DNA of 64,000 bases from Ceratopteris richardii (lineage: Eukaryota > Streptophyta > Polypodiopsida > Polypodiales > Pteridaceae), in the NCBI GenBank assembly GCA_020310875.1, contig CM035428.1, forward strand, positions 102,302,661 through 102,366,660, written 5' to 3'. Below the pieces are notes generated by a model. The model was not told the origin of the DNA. It searched no databases and saw only the letters and a list, made by a program, of their open reading frames with translations. This document shows, one piece after another, positions 1 through 12,188 of the stretch. Within the stretch, counting starts at the first letter, position 1. Every line of letters begins with the position of its first letter. The position numbers and the translations under genes were made by a program.

Positions 1-703
1 TGAATGTTTAAGCCTTAAGTATACTGAATTTTGGGAAAATCTTAAGTTTTGTGCATGAAATACATGATGAATTGTTTCTACGATTCCTAAAAAGATTGAA
101 TTTCGAAGAAATCTTCTGAATTTATATTTACTTCTCAAGCTTCCAAAGCTAGTTTTAGTTTAATGATGTCACAAATTTTGATAAGTTCTTTGCAGTTGAA
201 CTAATCAATTGTCTTGATTTTTCGAGTATTCACTTGAGATTCGAGACGAATTATTTTCCCAAATACTACGATAACCTGAGAAAGCTTCAAGCACCCGGCG
301 TGTGCCGTCATTCTAGTGGTTGGCCTGATCCACCGACCGTTGCTTTCGTGCCGATAGCCGTGTGGTCGGATGTGAAGAGCTAGCCCATAATGTCATATGA
401 AGCATTAATTCAAAGCTCACGTCAAGTTACAGAGCATCACAACGCACTGCCAGAAAGCTTCAACTTATTGTTTTGAAGTTGGAATGTACTCCAAATCATG
501 GGAGGCTTCTCGCTCTCCCCTTCACGAATTCACTAGGAGGTGCTTCAAGGCAAAACAAAGGCTTCCATTTTTGAATGTTTAGTTTGTGTATCAATAACAA
601 CTTTCATATTATGCTTAAGAGGAGATTGCGCTCTTTTAAAAATGATAGCTGCTTGGGGCGGCAGGATCACGTGATCTTCACGAGGGAGGATGAAGTTTCT
701 TTT
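1..703. other. Unassigned sequence left of the tandem array
   Basis: No family was recognised. A moderately GC-rich patch lies at about 291-380; the rest is AT-rich. The stretch is not related to the array unit, which begins abruptly at 704. The small ORF at 575-874 has no recognisable motif. Confidence 0.4.
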
Positions 704-3700
704 GAGGGGGGCATCTCTCAGAGGTTTTTCTTCTTCCGTTTGGAATGTCCTAAATTGGAGGGCTCTTTCTCGCGAAGGTCTAAGGGAGGGAACAAGACTC
801 GTATATACAGATCTGCCATATCTCCTGGGGTGGCTATCGGATTCAAGCCATATTTATGGAGCGTTGTTGATTAGATATGATCCTCAGAAAAGGGGAAGCC
901 AATACTGCACAGAGGGAGGTCGCTATGGAAAAAGTGGACGTGATGACATACCAGCTCGTTCTCCAAGTGTGCGACAGGCAGAAGAGTATGGAAGGATAAG
1001 TTGAAGAGGAGGAGCTCGAGCTGTTCAAATAAGAGAATTACACAATCGACAGTGGAGAAAGCTTCTACGTACACATGAGGAAATAAAACGTTCATAAGTG
1101 AATCTAAAACTAGAAGGGAAAAGAGACTTCAACATAGATCAATGTCTGATTCATAACAGATGGAAAGAAGTTTAGCAATTCAGACGAAGAAGATAAATGT
1201 GCAGATGATCAGAATGGAAGCTGGAGAAATGCTGATTACAGGTGGACATAATGTTTAGCAAATTTTAGGAGTAGTGTCAGTATAATTTGCGAAAGTTGTT
1301 GGAACCAAAGTTGCTCCACTTCTTTCATGTGTGATGAGTACATAAAGGTCCTTCGAGACATGCAAAATGAGGAAAAAGATTCGCTGACAGTCTTTACACC
1401 AGAGGGACCGCACTGACACAAATGAGTGGTATGTTATTGTTAAATATTGAGGTTAGTTCGATAAATCTATCAATGCACTGTGTTGAGTTTGCTTCGGGTT
1501 AAAAGTAAAAGGTTGTTTCGATGTGTTATTTTCTTTGAATTAGTACGGCATGTTGAATTTGCAAATAGCGCATGTATAAAGTTTGTGGGTTGATGTCAAT
1601 TGCTATGCACAGATAAACTCAAAAGGATGTGATTGCAACCTAGCTAGTGTCTATAGTTAAGGCTATGATTGTTCTTGTTATAAGAATGCTCTGAAATGTT
1701 TTAAGACGTGACACAGGCTATATACATGATTGACTTATATGATTGATTGAAGTGGCAATCTAAATTCAGCCTTAAGTATAAAACATGATTGACTTATATG
1801 ATTGATTGAAGTGGCAATCTAAATTCAGCCTTAAGTATAAAATTGTTGCTCATATAAGAGCGAGATCCTGTATTGTTCTATGATAGATTTTGAACCATGT
1901 GGCTATCATACATCTTGGTATACATGCTTGACCTATGTTGCAATGATTATTTACTTATACAAGCATCTCAGCTGGATTAATTGTATGGTGAGATGATAAA
2001 CTGAATTCGCGCTCATGGATAATAAGTTATTCCAAAACAGTTTGAGATGATACTCTAGAATGGACCCATTTGACTAATGGAATATAAACATTTATATCAA
2101 ATGAAGTGCGCATATGCTTGATACACTATGAAATACCACAATAACGCAAGAACGTGCTCAGTAGGTTCTAGATAGTTCTTATAAGCACACACATGATTTT
2201 CCGAATTTGACATGGAAACATACAAAAGCTACGTTCGAATAAGAATTGGCTCTTTTTGTATATTGAAACTTGAACTGCGACGAAATTCTGAGTGTATTGT
2301 GTGGAACAATACCTGAAGTCTTACGAAGTGCTAACATGCATATATGATTGATGAATATAAACCATGTGTTAAACCATTTCCACAATCAGAAACGAAAAAT
2401 GATTGTCATTGAATTATGACAAAGATCTATGTGATGCCTTCAAAGATAACGATGCTTAAATGTGCTAAACTCAACTCACTTGAGTTAAATGCATTGTGTG
2501 TGCAATTAAAGATATTTAGGATGTATGCTTCCTTAATGTAGTAAGTCAACAAGTGTCCTCAGTAATCATTTGTTGTAAATATCGTATGAAGCTAAATCTG
2601 CTTAAGAAGTGATTTTGTACGTAAACTCTTATCGAATCATAGTTCACTTAAGTACTCCCAAGTGTGATTCTTATCTATGCTTCTCTCTCCTTTCCGTGAA
2701 CATGACGACATACCAAGATATTTTCTGAGGGGGGCATCTCTCAGAGGTTTTTCTTCTTCCGTTTGGAATGTCCTAAATTGGAGGGCTCTTTCTCGCGAAG
2801 GTCTAAGGGAGGGAACAAGACTCGTATATACAGATTTTCCATATCTCCTGGGGTGGCTATCGAATTCAAGCCATATTTATGGAGCATTGTTGATTAGATA
2901 TGATCCTCAGAAAAGGGGATGCCAATACTGCGCAAAGGGAGGTCGCTGTGGGAAAAGTGGAGGTGATGACATACTAGCTCTTTCTCCAAGTGTGCGACAG
3001 GCAGAAGAGTACGGAAGGATAATTTGAAGAGGAGGAGCTCGAGTTGTTCAAATAAGGGAATTACACCATCGACAGTGGAGAAAGCTTCTACGTCCACAGG
3101 AGGAGATAAAACATTCATAAGTGAATCTAAAACTGGAAGGGAAAAGAGACTTCAACATGGATCAATGTCTGCTTGATAACAGATGGAAAGAAGTTTAGCA
3201 CTTCAGACGAAGAAGATGAATGCGGAGATGATCAGAATGGAAGCTGGCGAAATGCTGATTACAGGTGGACATAATGTTTAGCAAATTCTAGGAGTAGTGT
3301 CAGTATAATTTGCGAAAGTTGCTGGAACCAAAGCTGCTCCACTTCTTTCATGTGTGATGAGTACATAAAGGTCTTTCAAGACATGCAGAATGAGGAAAAA
3401 GATTCGCTGACAGTCTTTACACTAGAGGGACCGCACTGACACAAATGAGTGGTATGTTACTATTAAATATTGAGGTTAGTTCCATAAATCTATCAATGCA
3501 CTGTGTTGAGTTTGCTTCAGGTTAAAACTAAAAGGTTGTTTTGATGTGTTATTTTCTTTGAATTAATATGGCATGTTGAATTGGCAAATAGTGCATGTAT
3601 AAAGTTTGTGGGTTGATGTCAATTGCTATGCACAGATAAACTCAAAAGGATGTGACTGCAACCTAGCTAGTGTCTATAGTTAAGGCTATGATTGTTCTTG

Positions 3701-6640
3701 TTATAAGAATGCTCTGAAATGTTTTAAGATGTGACACAGGCTATATACATGATTGACTTATATGATTGATTGAAGTGGCAATCTAAATTCAGCCTTAAGT
3801 ATAAAATTGCTGCTCATATAAGAGCAAGATTCTATATTGTTCTATGATAGATTTTGAACCATGTGGCTGTCATACGTCTTGGTATACATGCTTGACCTAT
3901 GTTGCGATGATTATTTACTTATACAAGCATCTCAGCTGGATTAATTGTATGGTGAGATGATAAACTGAATTCGCCCTCATGGATAATAAGTTATTCGAAA
4001 ATAGTTTGAGATGATACTCTAGAATGGACCCATTTGACTAATGGAATATAAACATTTATATCAAATGAAGTGTGCATATGCTTGATACACTATGAAGTAC
4101 CACAATAACGCAAGAACGTGCTCAGTAGGTTCTTTATAGTTCTTATAAGCACACATGATTTTCTGAATTTGACATGGAATGGCATACAAAAGCTACGTTC
4201 GAATAAGAATTGGCTCTTTTTGTATATTGAAACTTGAACTGCGAAGAAATTCTGAGTGTATTGTGTGGAACAATAGCTGAAGTCTTACGAAGTGCTAACA
4301 TGCATATATGATTGATGAATATAAACCATGTGTTAAACCATTGCCACAATCAGAAAAGAAAAATGATTGTCATTGAATTATGACAAAGATCTATGTGATG
4401 CCTTAAAAAATAACGATGCTTAAATGTGCTAAACTCAACGCACTTGAGTTAAATGCATTGTGTGTGCAATTAAAGATATTTAGGACTTATGCTTCCTTAA
4501 TGTAGTAAGTCAAGAAGTGTCGTCAGTAATCATTTGTTGTAAATATCGTATGAAGCTAAATCTGCTTAAGAAGTGATTTTGTACGTAAACTCTTATCGAA
4601 TCATAGTTCACTTAAGTACTCCCAAGTGTGATTCTTATCTTTGCTTCTCTCTCCTTTCCGTGAACATGACAACATACCAAGATATTTTCTGAGGGGGGAC
4701 ATCTCTCAGAGGGTTTTCTTCTTCCGTTCGGAATGTCCTAAATTGGAGGGCTCTTTCACGCGAAGGTCTAAGGGAGGGAACAAGACTTGTATATAGAGAT
4801 CTGCCATATCTCCTGGGATGGCTATCCGATTCAAGCCATATTTATGGAGCGTTGTTGATTAGATATGATCCTCAGAAAAGGGGAAGCTAATACTGCACAG
4901 AGGGAGGTCGCTGTGGAAAAAGTGGAGGTGACGACATACCAGCTCTTTCTCCAAGTGTGCGAGAGGCAGAAGAGTACGAAAGGATAAGTTGAAGAGGAGG
5001 AGCTCGAGCTGTTCAAATAAGCGAATTACACCATCGACAGTGGAGAAAGCTTCTACATCCACAAGAGGCGATAAAACGTTCATAAGTGAATCTAAAACTG
5101 GAAGGGAAAAGAGAATTCAACATAGATCAATGTCTGCTTGATAACAGATGGAAAGAAATTTAGCACTTCAGACAAAGAAGATGAATGCGCAGATGATCAG
5201 AATGGAAGCTGGCGAAATGCTGATTACAGGTGGACATAATGTTTAGCAAATTCTAGGAGTAGTGTCAGTATAATTTGCAAAAGTTGTTAGAACCAAAGTT
5301 GCTCCACTTCTTTCATGTGTGATGAGTACATAAAGGTCTTTCGAGACATGCAGAATGAGGAAAAAGATTTGCTGACAATCTTTACACCAGAGGGACCGCA
5401 CTAACACAAATGAGTGGTATGTTACTGTTAAACATTGAGGTTAGTTCGATAAATCTATCAATGCACTATGTTGAGTTTGCTTCGCGTTAAAAGTAAAAGG
5501 TTGTTTCGATGTGTTATTTTCTTTGAATTAATATGGCATGTTGAATTCGCAAATAGCGCATGTATAAAGTTTGTGGGTTGATGTTAATTGCTATGCATAG
5601 ATAAACTCAAAAGGATGTGACTGCAACCTAGCTAGTGTCTATAGTTAAGGCTATGAATGTTCTTGTTATAAGAATGCTCTGAAATGTTTTAAGATGTGAC
5701 AGAGGCTATATACGTGATTGAGTTATATGATTGATTGAAGTGCCAATCTAAATTCAGCCTTAAGTATAAAATTGATGCTCAAATAAGAGCGAGATCCTGT
5801 ATTGTTCTGTGACAGACTTTGAACCATGTGGTTGTCATACGTCTTGGTATACATGCTTGACCTATGCTGCGATGATTATTTACTTATACAAGCATCTCAG
5901 CTGGATTAATTGTATGGTGAGATGATAAACTAAATTCACGCTCATGGATAATAAGTTATTCGAAAACAATTTGAGATGATACTCTGGAGTGGACCCATTT
6001 GACTAATGGAATATAAACATTTATATCAAATGAAGTGCACATATGCTTGATAAACTATGAAGTACCACAATAACGCAAGAACGTGCTCAGTAGGTTCTTT
6101 ATAGTTCTTATAAGCACACACATGATTTTTCGAATTTGACATGGAAACATACAAAAGCTACGTTCGAATAAGAATTGGCTCTTTTTGTATATTGAAACTT
6201 GAACTGCGATGAAATTCTGAGTGTATTGTGTGGAACAATAGCTGAAGTCTTACGAAGTGCTAACATGCGTATATGATTGATGAATATAAACCATGTGTTA
6301 AACCATTGCCACAATCAGAAACGAAAAATGATTTTCATTGAATTATGACAAAGATCTATGTGATGCCTTAAAAGATAACGATGCTTAAATGTGCTAAACT
6401 CAACGCACTTGAGTTAAATGCATTGTGTGTGCAATTAAAGATATTTAGGACTTATGCTTCCTTAATGTAGTAAGTCAACAAGTGTCATCAGTAATCGTTT
6501 GTTGTAAATATCGTATGAAGCTAAATCTGCTTAAGAAGTGATTTCGTACGTAAACTCTTATCGAATCATAGTTCACTTAAGTACTCCCAAGTGTGATTCT
6601 TATCTTTGCTTCTCTCTCCTTTCCGTGAACATGACGACAG
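704..6640. repeat. Three-unit direct tandem array, ~1.96 kb period
   Basis: Three head-to-tail copies start at 704, 2727 and 4691, each at the same G-rich start (GAGGGGGG). The spacings are 2023 and 1964 bp. The 59-bp excess in copy 1 equals an internal duplication. The copies look roughly 95% identical by eye, with scattered substitutions and small indels. The array ends at 6640, about 15 bp short of completing a third period, so it holds almost exactly three units. The right edge abuts a minus-strand retroelement relic. No retroelement motif, LTR ends or rRNA sequence was recognised in the unit. A plus frame near each unit start is open in copies 1 and 2 but shifted in copy 3. It may be a satellite-like family or the remains of a local duplication. 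Confidence 0.9.
1724..1841. repeat. 59-bp tandem duplication inside array unit 1
   Basis: A 59-bp segment beginning ACATGATTGACTTATATG occurs at 1724 and again at 1783. Units 2 and 3 have it once. It fully accounts for the extra length of unit 1. Confidence 0.9.
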
Positions 6641-7567
6641 CGGTTCCTTTGAATGGCTTCAATTCTTCAATTGTCATTGCGCGTTCTATAGGCAAATCAT
6701 ATGTCAAACACATATAGGCAATTCGAGTAAGAGTGCAACATCCATGGATGAATTTTTTTCTCTCCCATCTCTGTTGAGCTAAATATAATTGATCAATGAT
6801 CCAACTTGCAAGATCTATGGTTTGGGGCCCAGTACATGCTAAATATAATCCGAACCAAATACGCTTGTGACGCATAGTGAAACGATCTTAAGCTGGGAAT
6901 GCAAAATGTTGCATACATATACGTAACGGCTTAGATAATTCAAGTGTAATGGCCGAATGTCTTCCCATTTCACGACATCACAACGCTTCATCGGCTCTCG
7001 AATAAGCCTTTCGTGCTATGTTGGCGTGTGAGTTCTGTGGATCTTAATTGCTACTCGAATGAGGTCTTTTGAAAGATAGAACTTCTTGAATGGGGGATCA
7101 TTTATGAAAGATGGCACAATGAAAGTACCCGCCAAGTCCTTGTTCCCAGAGGCTGTAAGTGTGGTCACCACGTAGTAGCATCTATAAAAATCCCGTTTGG
7201 GTCATGGGTCACTGAAGTATTCCATGAAACTTGCTCTAGCCCAAATGTGCTTTAACTCTTCTGTATTTTGGAGTGCTTTAAATTCTCTGGAGACAAATTG
7301 ATACTTGCCCCACTTAATACTATCAAAAGTCAACGTGGCATCAAAAATAAAATCTGCATATGCTAAAGGTCCTGCTAGACCTTGAAACCAATGGGAATTA
7401 CGGTGAACTTTTTCGGTGTATCCCCTAAGAGGATCATCAATCGGCATTGGTCCTGGGAATCCTTGAGATTCAGGTGGTTGGGATGTAGGATGTGGCTCAG
7501 CCAATAATTCACCAAAATTGACCACAGGTACACTGGGGCCAGCTTCAGACGGTCCTTCTGTCTGCAT
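6641..7567 (-). pseudogene. Athila-type ORF1-like retroelement relic
   Basis: Two minus-strand frames are readable. Positions 7567-7202 encode 121 aa with a Pro/Ser-rich N-terminus, followed by a Trp-Gly-Lys-Tyr / Ser-Arg-Glu-Phe segment. Positions 6875-6640 encode a segment rich in Trp, Ile and Leu with a Gly-x3-Leu-Thr-Arg-Ile-Ala core. Together they resemble the ORF1-like (putative plant transposon protein) domain found with Athila/Tat Ty3/gypsy elements. That fits the tRNA-Asp primer sites seen elsewhere on the same strand. The part between them (about 6880-7200) reads in a different frame and contains stops. The relic is cut off at 6640 by the tandem array. The family assignment is from memory of motifs and is tentative. 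Confidence 0.45.
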
Positions 7568-8620
7568 GATGATGGATGCAGATGCGGAGAAGATCTACTA
7601 CAAAAGATTAGCACATTAGTATGGAAATTAATCATGATCCCATTAAAGTGAGATTGCAATCCCTTTCCATAACCGATGTGTAACCTGTGTAGCCAAGTCT
7701 TGTGAGATGGTTTATGCAATGATTTTTTGCAAAACCAATGCAGGTCTATAGACACCTACATGCTTTCGATAGTGCATACATTGCTTGATTAGATGTTAGT
7801 ACAAGTGATGTTGGGTTAGTGTAGATGAGTTTATAAAAATTTTAGCTGAGAGTGAATTATTACAAGGGAGTTGGTTATTCAGGATGAAATTAATGTTATA
7901 CAATTGATCCTACGAAGGCTTCTGGATACATTTTGGTATCCATCTCCTAATGGTGGTTGAGTGGGTAGTATGTTTCTGTTGCGGGACAAAAGGTGATATC
8001 AGATGTTGTGGTATCGATGGGTGAAGAGATTTCAAATGGGTATATGTTACATGGCTTGAGTGTTGAGCTATAATACACTGTTTGGGTACCCAAATCTGCA
8101 TGGGTGTGGGCTTATGAGTTAAGTACTTCTTGGCTATCCAAACATGTCGACTATTTGTACTTGTAGAAGAAGGTCGAGGAGATGTTAGATGCTGACTCTG
8201 CTTCTGCCTTAACTTCTTGTTATCATTGTCTGAATTGTTGAAATCTATCTGTGCTTTCTGTCCTTTTGGCACCCATATTTGTTTCATGATGCTTGCTTTA
8301 TGATGCGTATACTGATGCTTTCTTTGCATCGTCTGGTAGGATTGTCAGTTTGGGTTCCTCAGTCGTGGGAGACTCCTTCGTGGTTGGGTTTGAGAGGTCG
8401 CATGGACACTCTGCTTTGGAAAAGAAGGGAGGTCCAACACTTGCGAAACTTGCCCATTAGGAAGTGCAACATTTTGTACCATTAATCTAGGCCAATCTAT
8501 AGTAAGTGTGGAAGGATGGGCACTATAGGCTATAGTGTCCATTTGGCCGCTCATGCGGTCCACCTGACTGCTGATGTAACCCACCTGACCTAGCTGTTGG
8601 GTGGTGACCCCTTCTAGTTT
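7568..8620 (-). pseudogene. Unrecognised retroelement-like region with repeated Trp-Pro-Lys motif
   Basis: The minus frame 8329-7910 (139 aa) is rich in Gln, Ser, His and Thr. It has four spaced copies of a short motif of the type W-[VI]-[PA]-K (IWVPK twice, VWIAK, RWIPK), about 25-50 residues apart. A second frame, 8665-8345, is Ser/Gln-rich. No catalytic domain is visible. Given its neighbours it is probably a low-complexity part of the same retroelement polyprotein, but the function is unknown. Confidence 0.35.
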
Positions 8621-9864
8621 GCAAGAAGACCAAGGGAAAATCTTTGACGTTCTTCTGAATGGCAATTGTCTATCGCCAAACCCGCGTGGGTTGTTGTATA
8701 CCTAACGTGATTTATCTGGCCAAAGATCTTTTGGTTCTCCTTTGCATGCATTTCATATGTTCTAGGGTTACATACCTCAGGCAGAGTGTTGTTAGGGAAT
8801 TCAAGCGGTATCACTCGTTGTTGATCTAAGGTTCCAATCTACAAGGAGCCTTGTCTAAGATTTAGGTCCAGTAAGTGATTGTATAACCAATCTTGGCCAA
8901 GGATTAGGGGTTCTATCAGGTCATCATCATGGCACACTAGTAGCTTTGTTGTCATGGTCACCTCTTGTACACTCTTGGATAGTTCTTACTCATTTCAACT
9001 ATCTGGGGTCCTTCTTTTAGTCTCGCCTGATATGCACAAAACATCATGTCCAAATGTTTTGGTATAGGTGCTGCCAAAACTGATCCTGATCTCTGAGCTA
9101 GGTTCTCCTGATTAGATTCTTGAGAAATCAATTCTAGGATTTTGGCCCTAGATTCCTTTAAATTTCCTTCCAACTCAGTTATATTTTTACTCCATTTCCT
9201 CTTAATTCTTTCTCTATAGTCCTTCCAAGAGTTCATCTTGTTATTACGAGACTCTCCAACTTCGTTGGTTCTGGCTATTTTTTCAAGATTAAGTTGTTGC
9301 TTTTGTAAGAGCGCTTGGGCTCTTATTATAGCTTGGATAGGCATGTATGTAGGGCAAGATCCGTCTGCGTTATGTACAATACCTATCACGTTGATCGGTG
9401 TCACTTTTGAAGCATTCGTAGGGTTTTGAGACAATCTTTGATGACATGCTCTTTACCACATTTGGCACCTAAAACTTGTATGTTATAGTATTGTGATGGT
9501 CCTGCTATTGGAGGATGTGGACAATCCTTTATGAAATGATCTCCTTGGCACCTAAAGCATGGTCCTCTAGGGCCTTGTGGTCTTTGCTGTCTTAATTGGT
9601 CCGTGGATTAGGGTTGGTATACATCACATTAGCATAATCGAGCTCACAACTCGGTTCCAATGGTGGACTATCATATTGATATGTTTCCACATGTTCTGGT
9701 GACTCCGTGTAATATGCGGGTGGACTATCTACATGAGTAGAGTCGAAACTCTTAGAATTATGGTCACTTTTTGTGATTAGGGGTGAAGAAGGCACTAAAG
9801 CTCTACTGAGGTTTTCTTCTACTTCATAAGGAAGCCAGTGTTTGCTCAAGAACAATCTATTCAC
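8621..9864 (-). pseudogene. Ty3/gypsy-like gag C-terminus, zinc knuckle and protease-tail relic
   Basis: Read on the minus strand, 9864-9592 gives a Pro/Ser-rich 90-aa frame. A frame just beyond it carries a clear CCHC zinc knuckle, CFRCQGDHFIKDC, at about 9520-9558. A weaker second Cys/His cluster lies near 9440-9480. Positions 9434-8958 then give a 158-aa, Lys/Glu-rich, probably helical segment. Around 8850-8945 a short frame contains Ile-Leu-Gly-Gln-Asp-Trp-Leu, the C-terminal signature of gypsy-type aspartic proteases. Order and strand fit gag followed by protease. Frameshifts and stops separate every block, so it is not expressed as one protein. The plus-strand repeat beginning at about 9845 truncates its upstream end. 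Confidence 0.6.
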
Positions 9865-10128
9865 CTACAATTAGTAATTACGAACCTCCGACTGATAAAT
9901 AATGAAGTTTTTTTGGACAACTTAGCTAAGTTCAAATATATGAATTGTAATACATCAAAGACAACATTGCAGACTAACTATCTTTTATCACATCAAACTA
10001 TTGCCACCTATTTCCTTATTGAGACTTCTAATTGCTATGTAACTCAAAACGCCTTCAAACAATCTTCAGTCCCTAGTCACAACTACATAAACTAATCATC
10101 CTTCCATATATTCCACGATTGTGACACA
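9845..10128 (+). repeat. Dispersed ~280-bp repeat, copy 1
   Basis: This stretch matches 44974-45243 in the same orientation at roughly 93% by eye. Here it has an open frame (9838-10095) with no recognised motif; the other copy has a stop inside the same frame. Both copies end at the same sequence, CCACGATTG. Copy 1 separates the minus-strand gag relic from a plus-strand gypsy relic. Confidence 0.85.
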
Positions 10129-10440
10129 CAAGATAGTTGAGTCTGCTCAAGGCCTTCACTACTATTCGAACTCAATATATGTATTCATGCTACTAATACA
10201 TTCACATAATAGAAAATAAAAAATATAGCTTTTACCATATGATCCCCTTTTAACCACAACTATCAACGACCATTTTCCCCATCAAACATTCATTTATAGA
10301 AAATAATTTCTACAAGAACTTTTAAAATTATCGTTAATTTGAACATTCAAATGCTATAATTAATTCCATCCAAACCTTTAATTATTGTGGGTTGCATAAA
10401 ATACAAAAGAATGACGAAACTACTTGTCCTAGCCTAATTA
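10129..10440. other. AT-rich spacer with no recognised feature
   Basis: Strongly AT-rich sequence with no convincing ORF, repeat or retroelement motif. Confidence 0.5.
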
Positions 10441-11990
10441 CTAAATCAATTATAGATCAACAGCCAATGGTTCGGTCACTTGGATTTTCTCATCATACCC
10501 ATGGAAACATTTGAACTCATACTTGGGCTCTCTTTCATGGATCAACATATAATTAGTTTCTTTGGAAAAGGTGTGGACAAAGTGCTCCTAGATCAGAACG
10601 GGCAAGTCCCTGTGATCGACTATCATAGAGTGAATGCCTCTAGAGATGATCCCCAACCAAAGCATGAACATAGGTGCAATGGACATAAGTCCCAAAGAGA
10701 ACTTGACTCTCAAGAAAGGGCCACATCCTCAAAACACATGCCCAAGATGATGTCACATAAGTAGTTCAACAAGACAATGTATCAAGGGGGGATTTCACGT
10801 CTATGTGTGTTATGACTAGTTGAGCAAGAGACGGACTCAATTTAGATCAACGAATCAAAGATCGGCCATCCAAGCTTCCATTTTTGCTTGTCAAATAAGT
10901 GGAGGTACTCACAAAATAGTCCTACTTGGGCTCCCATCCTTACACAATGTCCAACATTGGATAGACACTTTGCATGACCAACTATCCCCATCACAGGCGT
11001 ACAAGATGAACAAAATTGACTTAAAAGAGATAAAGTGACAACTACATGAACTAGAGGAACAAGGGTACATTTGGCCAAAGCAACTCACATTCTGGGTCAC
11101 TCGTTCTCTTTTTGAAGAAGAAAGATTGCCCATTGCACTTATGCATTGATTATTGAGCCCTCAACAAAAACACGATCAAGAGTAAATACCTAGTCCCAAT
11201 TATGGAGGATCTTCTAGATCGCCTTGGGAAGGCCAAATACTTCATGTGCGTAGACCTCCATTCGGGATACCACCAGATCAGGGTGGCCCAAGAGCACATT
11301 CAAAAGATAGATTTTTGCATGTGATATGGCAGCTATGAATGGATAGTTATGCCATTCGGTCTAACGAGCAGCCCTACAACCTTTTTTCGGGAGATGAATG
11401 ATTGCATTTGAGACTTGATCAAACTTTTTCTCATCATCTACATTGATGACTTTCTCATCTATAGCTGCACGTTGGAAGAGCATTACAAACACGTCCTCCA
11501 AGGTCTCTACGAACGATGACTCTTCGCAAAGCCAAGCAAATGCAAGTTTGCCATGAAGGAGGAATTTTTGGGCTTCATCATCTCAAAGCTTGGGCTCCAC
11601 ATTGACCCCAAGAAAGTGGGAGTAGTGCTCCAATGGGCCCCTCCAACCTTTGTCAAAGAAGTCCGAGAATTTATCAAATTCTATCAATTCCCTTGCCACT
11701 TCATCCAAGGCTTCACCAAGATAGCAACCCCACTACTTGAGTTGATCAAAGAGAAGGAGACCTTCAGATGGGGGCAAGGAAAAGAAGAGGCATTCAAAGA
11801 ACTTAAAGTCACGATGTGCAACACTTCTCTCCTTAAGCTTCCAAATTTTGATAAACCATTTGAGTGCACACAAACATGTCACGCATGGCAGTCGAAGGTG
11901 TACTCATGGAGGACGGCCAACATGTTTCCTACAAATCTGACAAGTTCACAAAACATCAGGGTAAAAAATGGCCCAAAAAGGGTTGTGTAA
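10441..11990 (+). pseudogene. Ty3/gypsy protease, reverse transcriptase and RNase H fragment
   Basis: The frame at 10480-10764 carries a protease tail (Phe-Glu-Leu-Ile-Leu-Gly-Leu-Ser-Phe-Met). From about 11030 the RT domain is readable across stops: a Lys-Tyr-x-Val-Pro-Ile start, a substrate-binding block (Val-Asp-Leu-His-Ser-Gly-Tyr-His-Gln-Ile) and MPFGLTSSP. The catalytic motif Tyr-Ile-Asp-Asp lies at 11439-11450. The open frame 11553-11990 holds the RT thumb, ending in the first strands of RNase H, where one frame change is needed. In-frame stops at about 11143, 11321 and 11410 inactivate it. The rest of RNase H and all of integrase are absent. The YIDD context and order are typical of Ty3/gypsy, not copia. 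It is flanked on both sides by minus-strand retroelement DNA. Confidence 0.85.
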
Positions 11991-12188
11991 GGATTTCAAT
12001 TAATTGTGCTTAATCTAGATTAAAGTTGTCAAATCCTTTAAGAAATTCCATGTAAGTTCATTTAAAACATATCTTATGCAAATTTTGAAGAGAGAGAAAC
12101 TCGTGTGATAATCATGAAAATTTTGTGTGATATCTTACACCTCAAAGTCTCTCTCCTTATTCAAAAACAATTCTATGCTTCTATTATC
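11991..12188. other. Spacer with no recognised feature
   Basis: AT-rich sequence between the plus-strand gypsy relic and the minus-strand gag-like ORF. Nothing was recognised. Confidence 0.5.

Noticed and set aside
2179..6314. 68-codon minus frames conserved in all three array units (2179-2385, 4143-4349, 6108-6314)
   Set aside because: Conservation is explained by recent tandem duplication; no motif, and the frame ends vary with indels.
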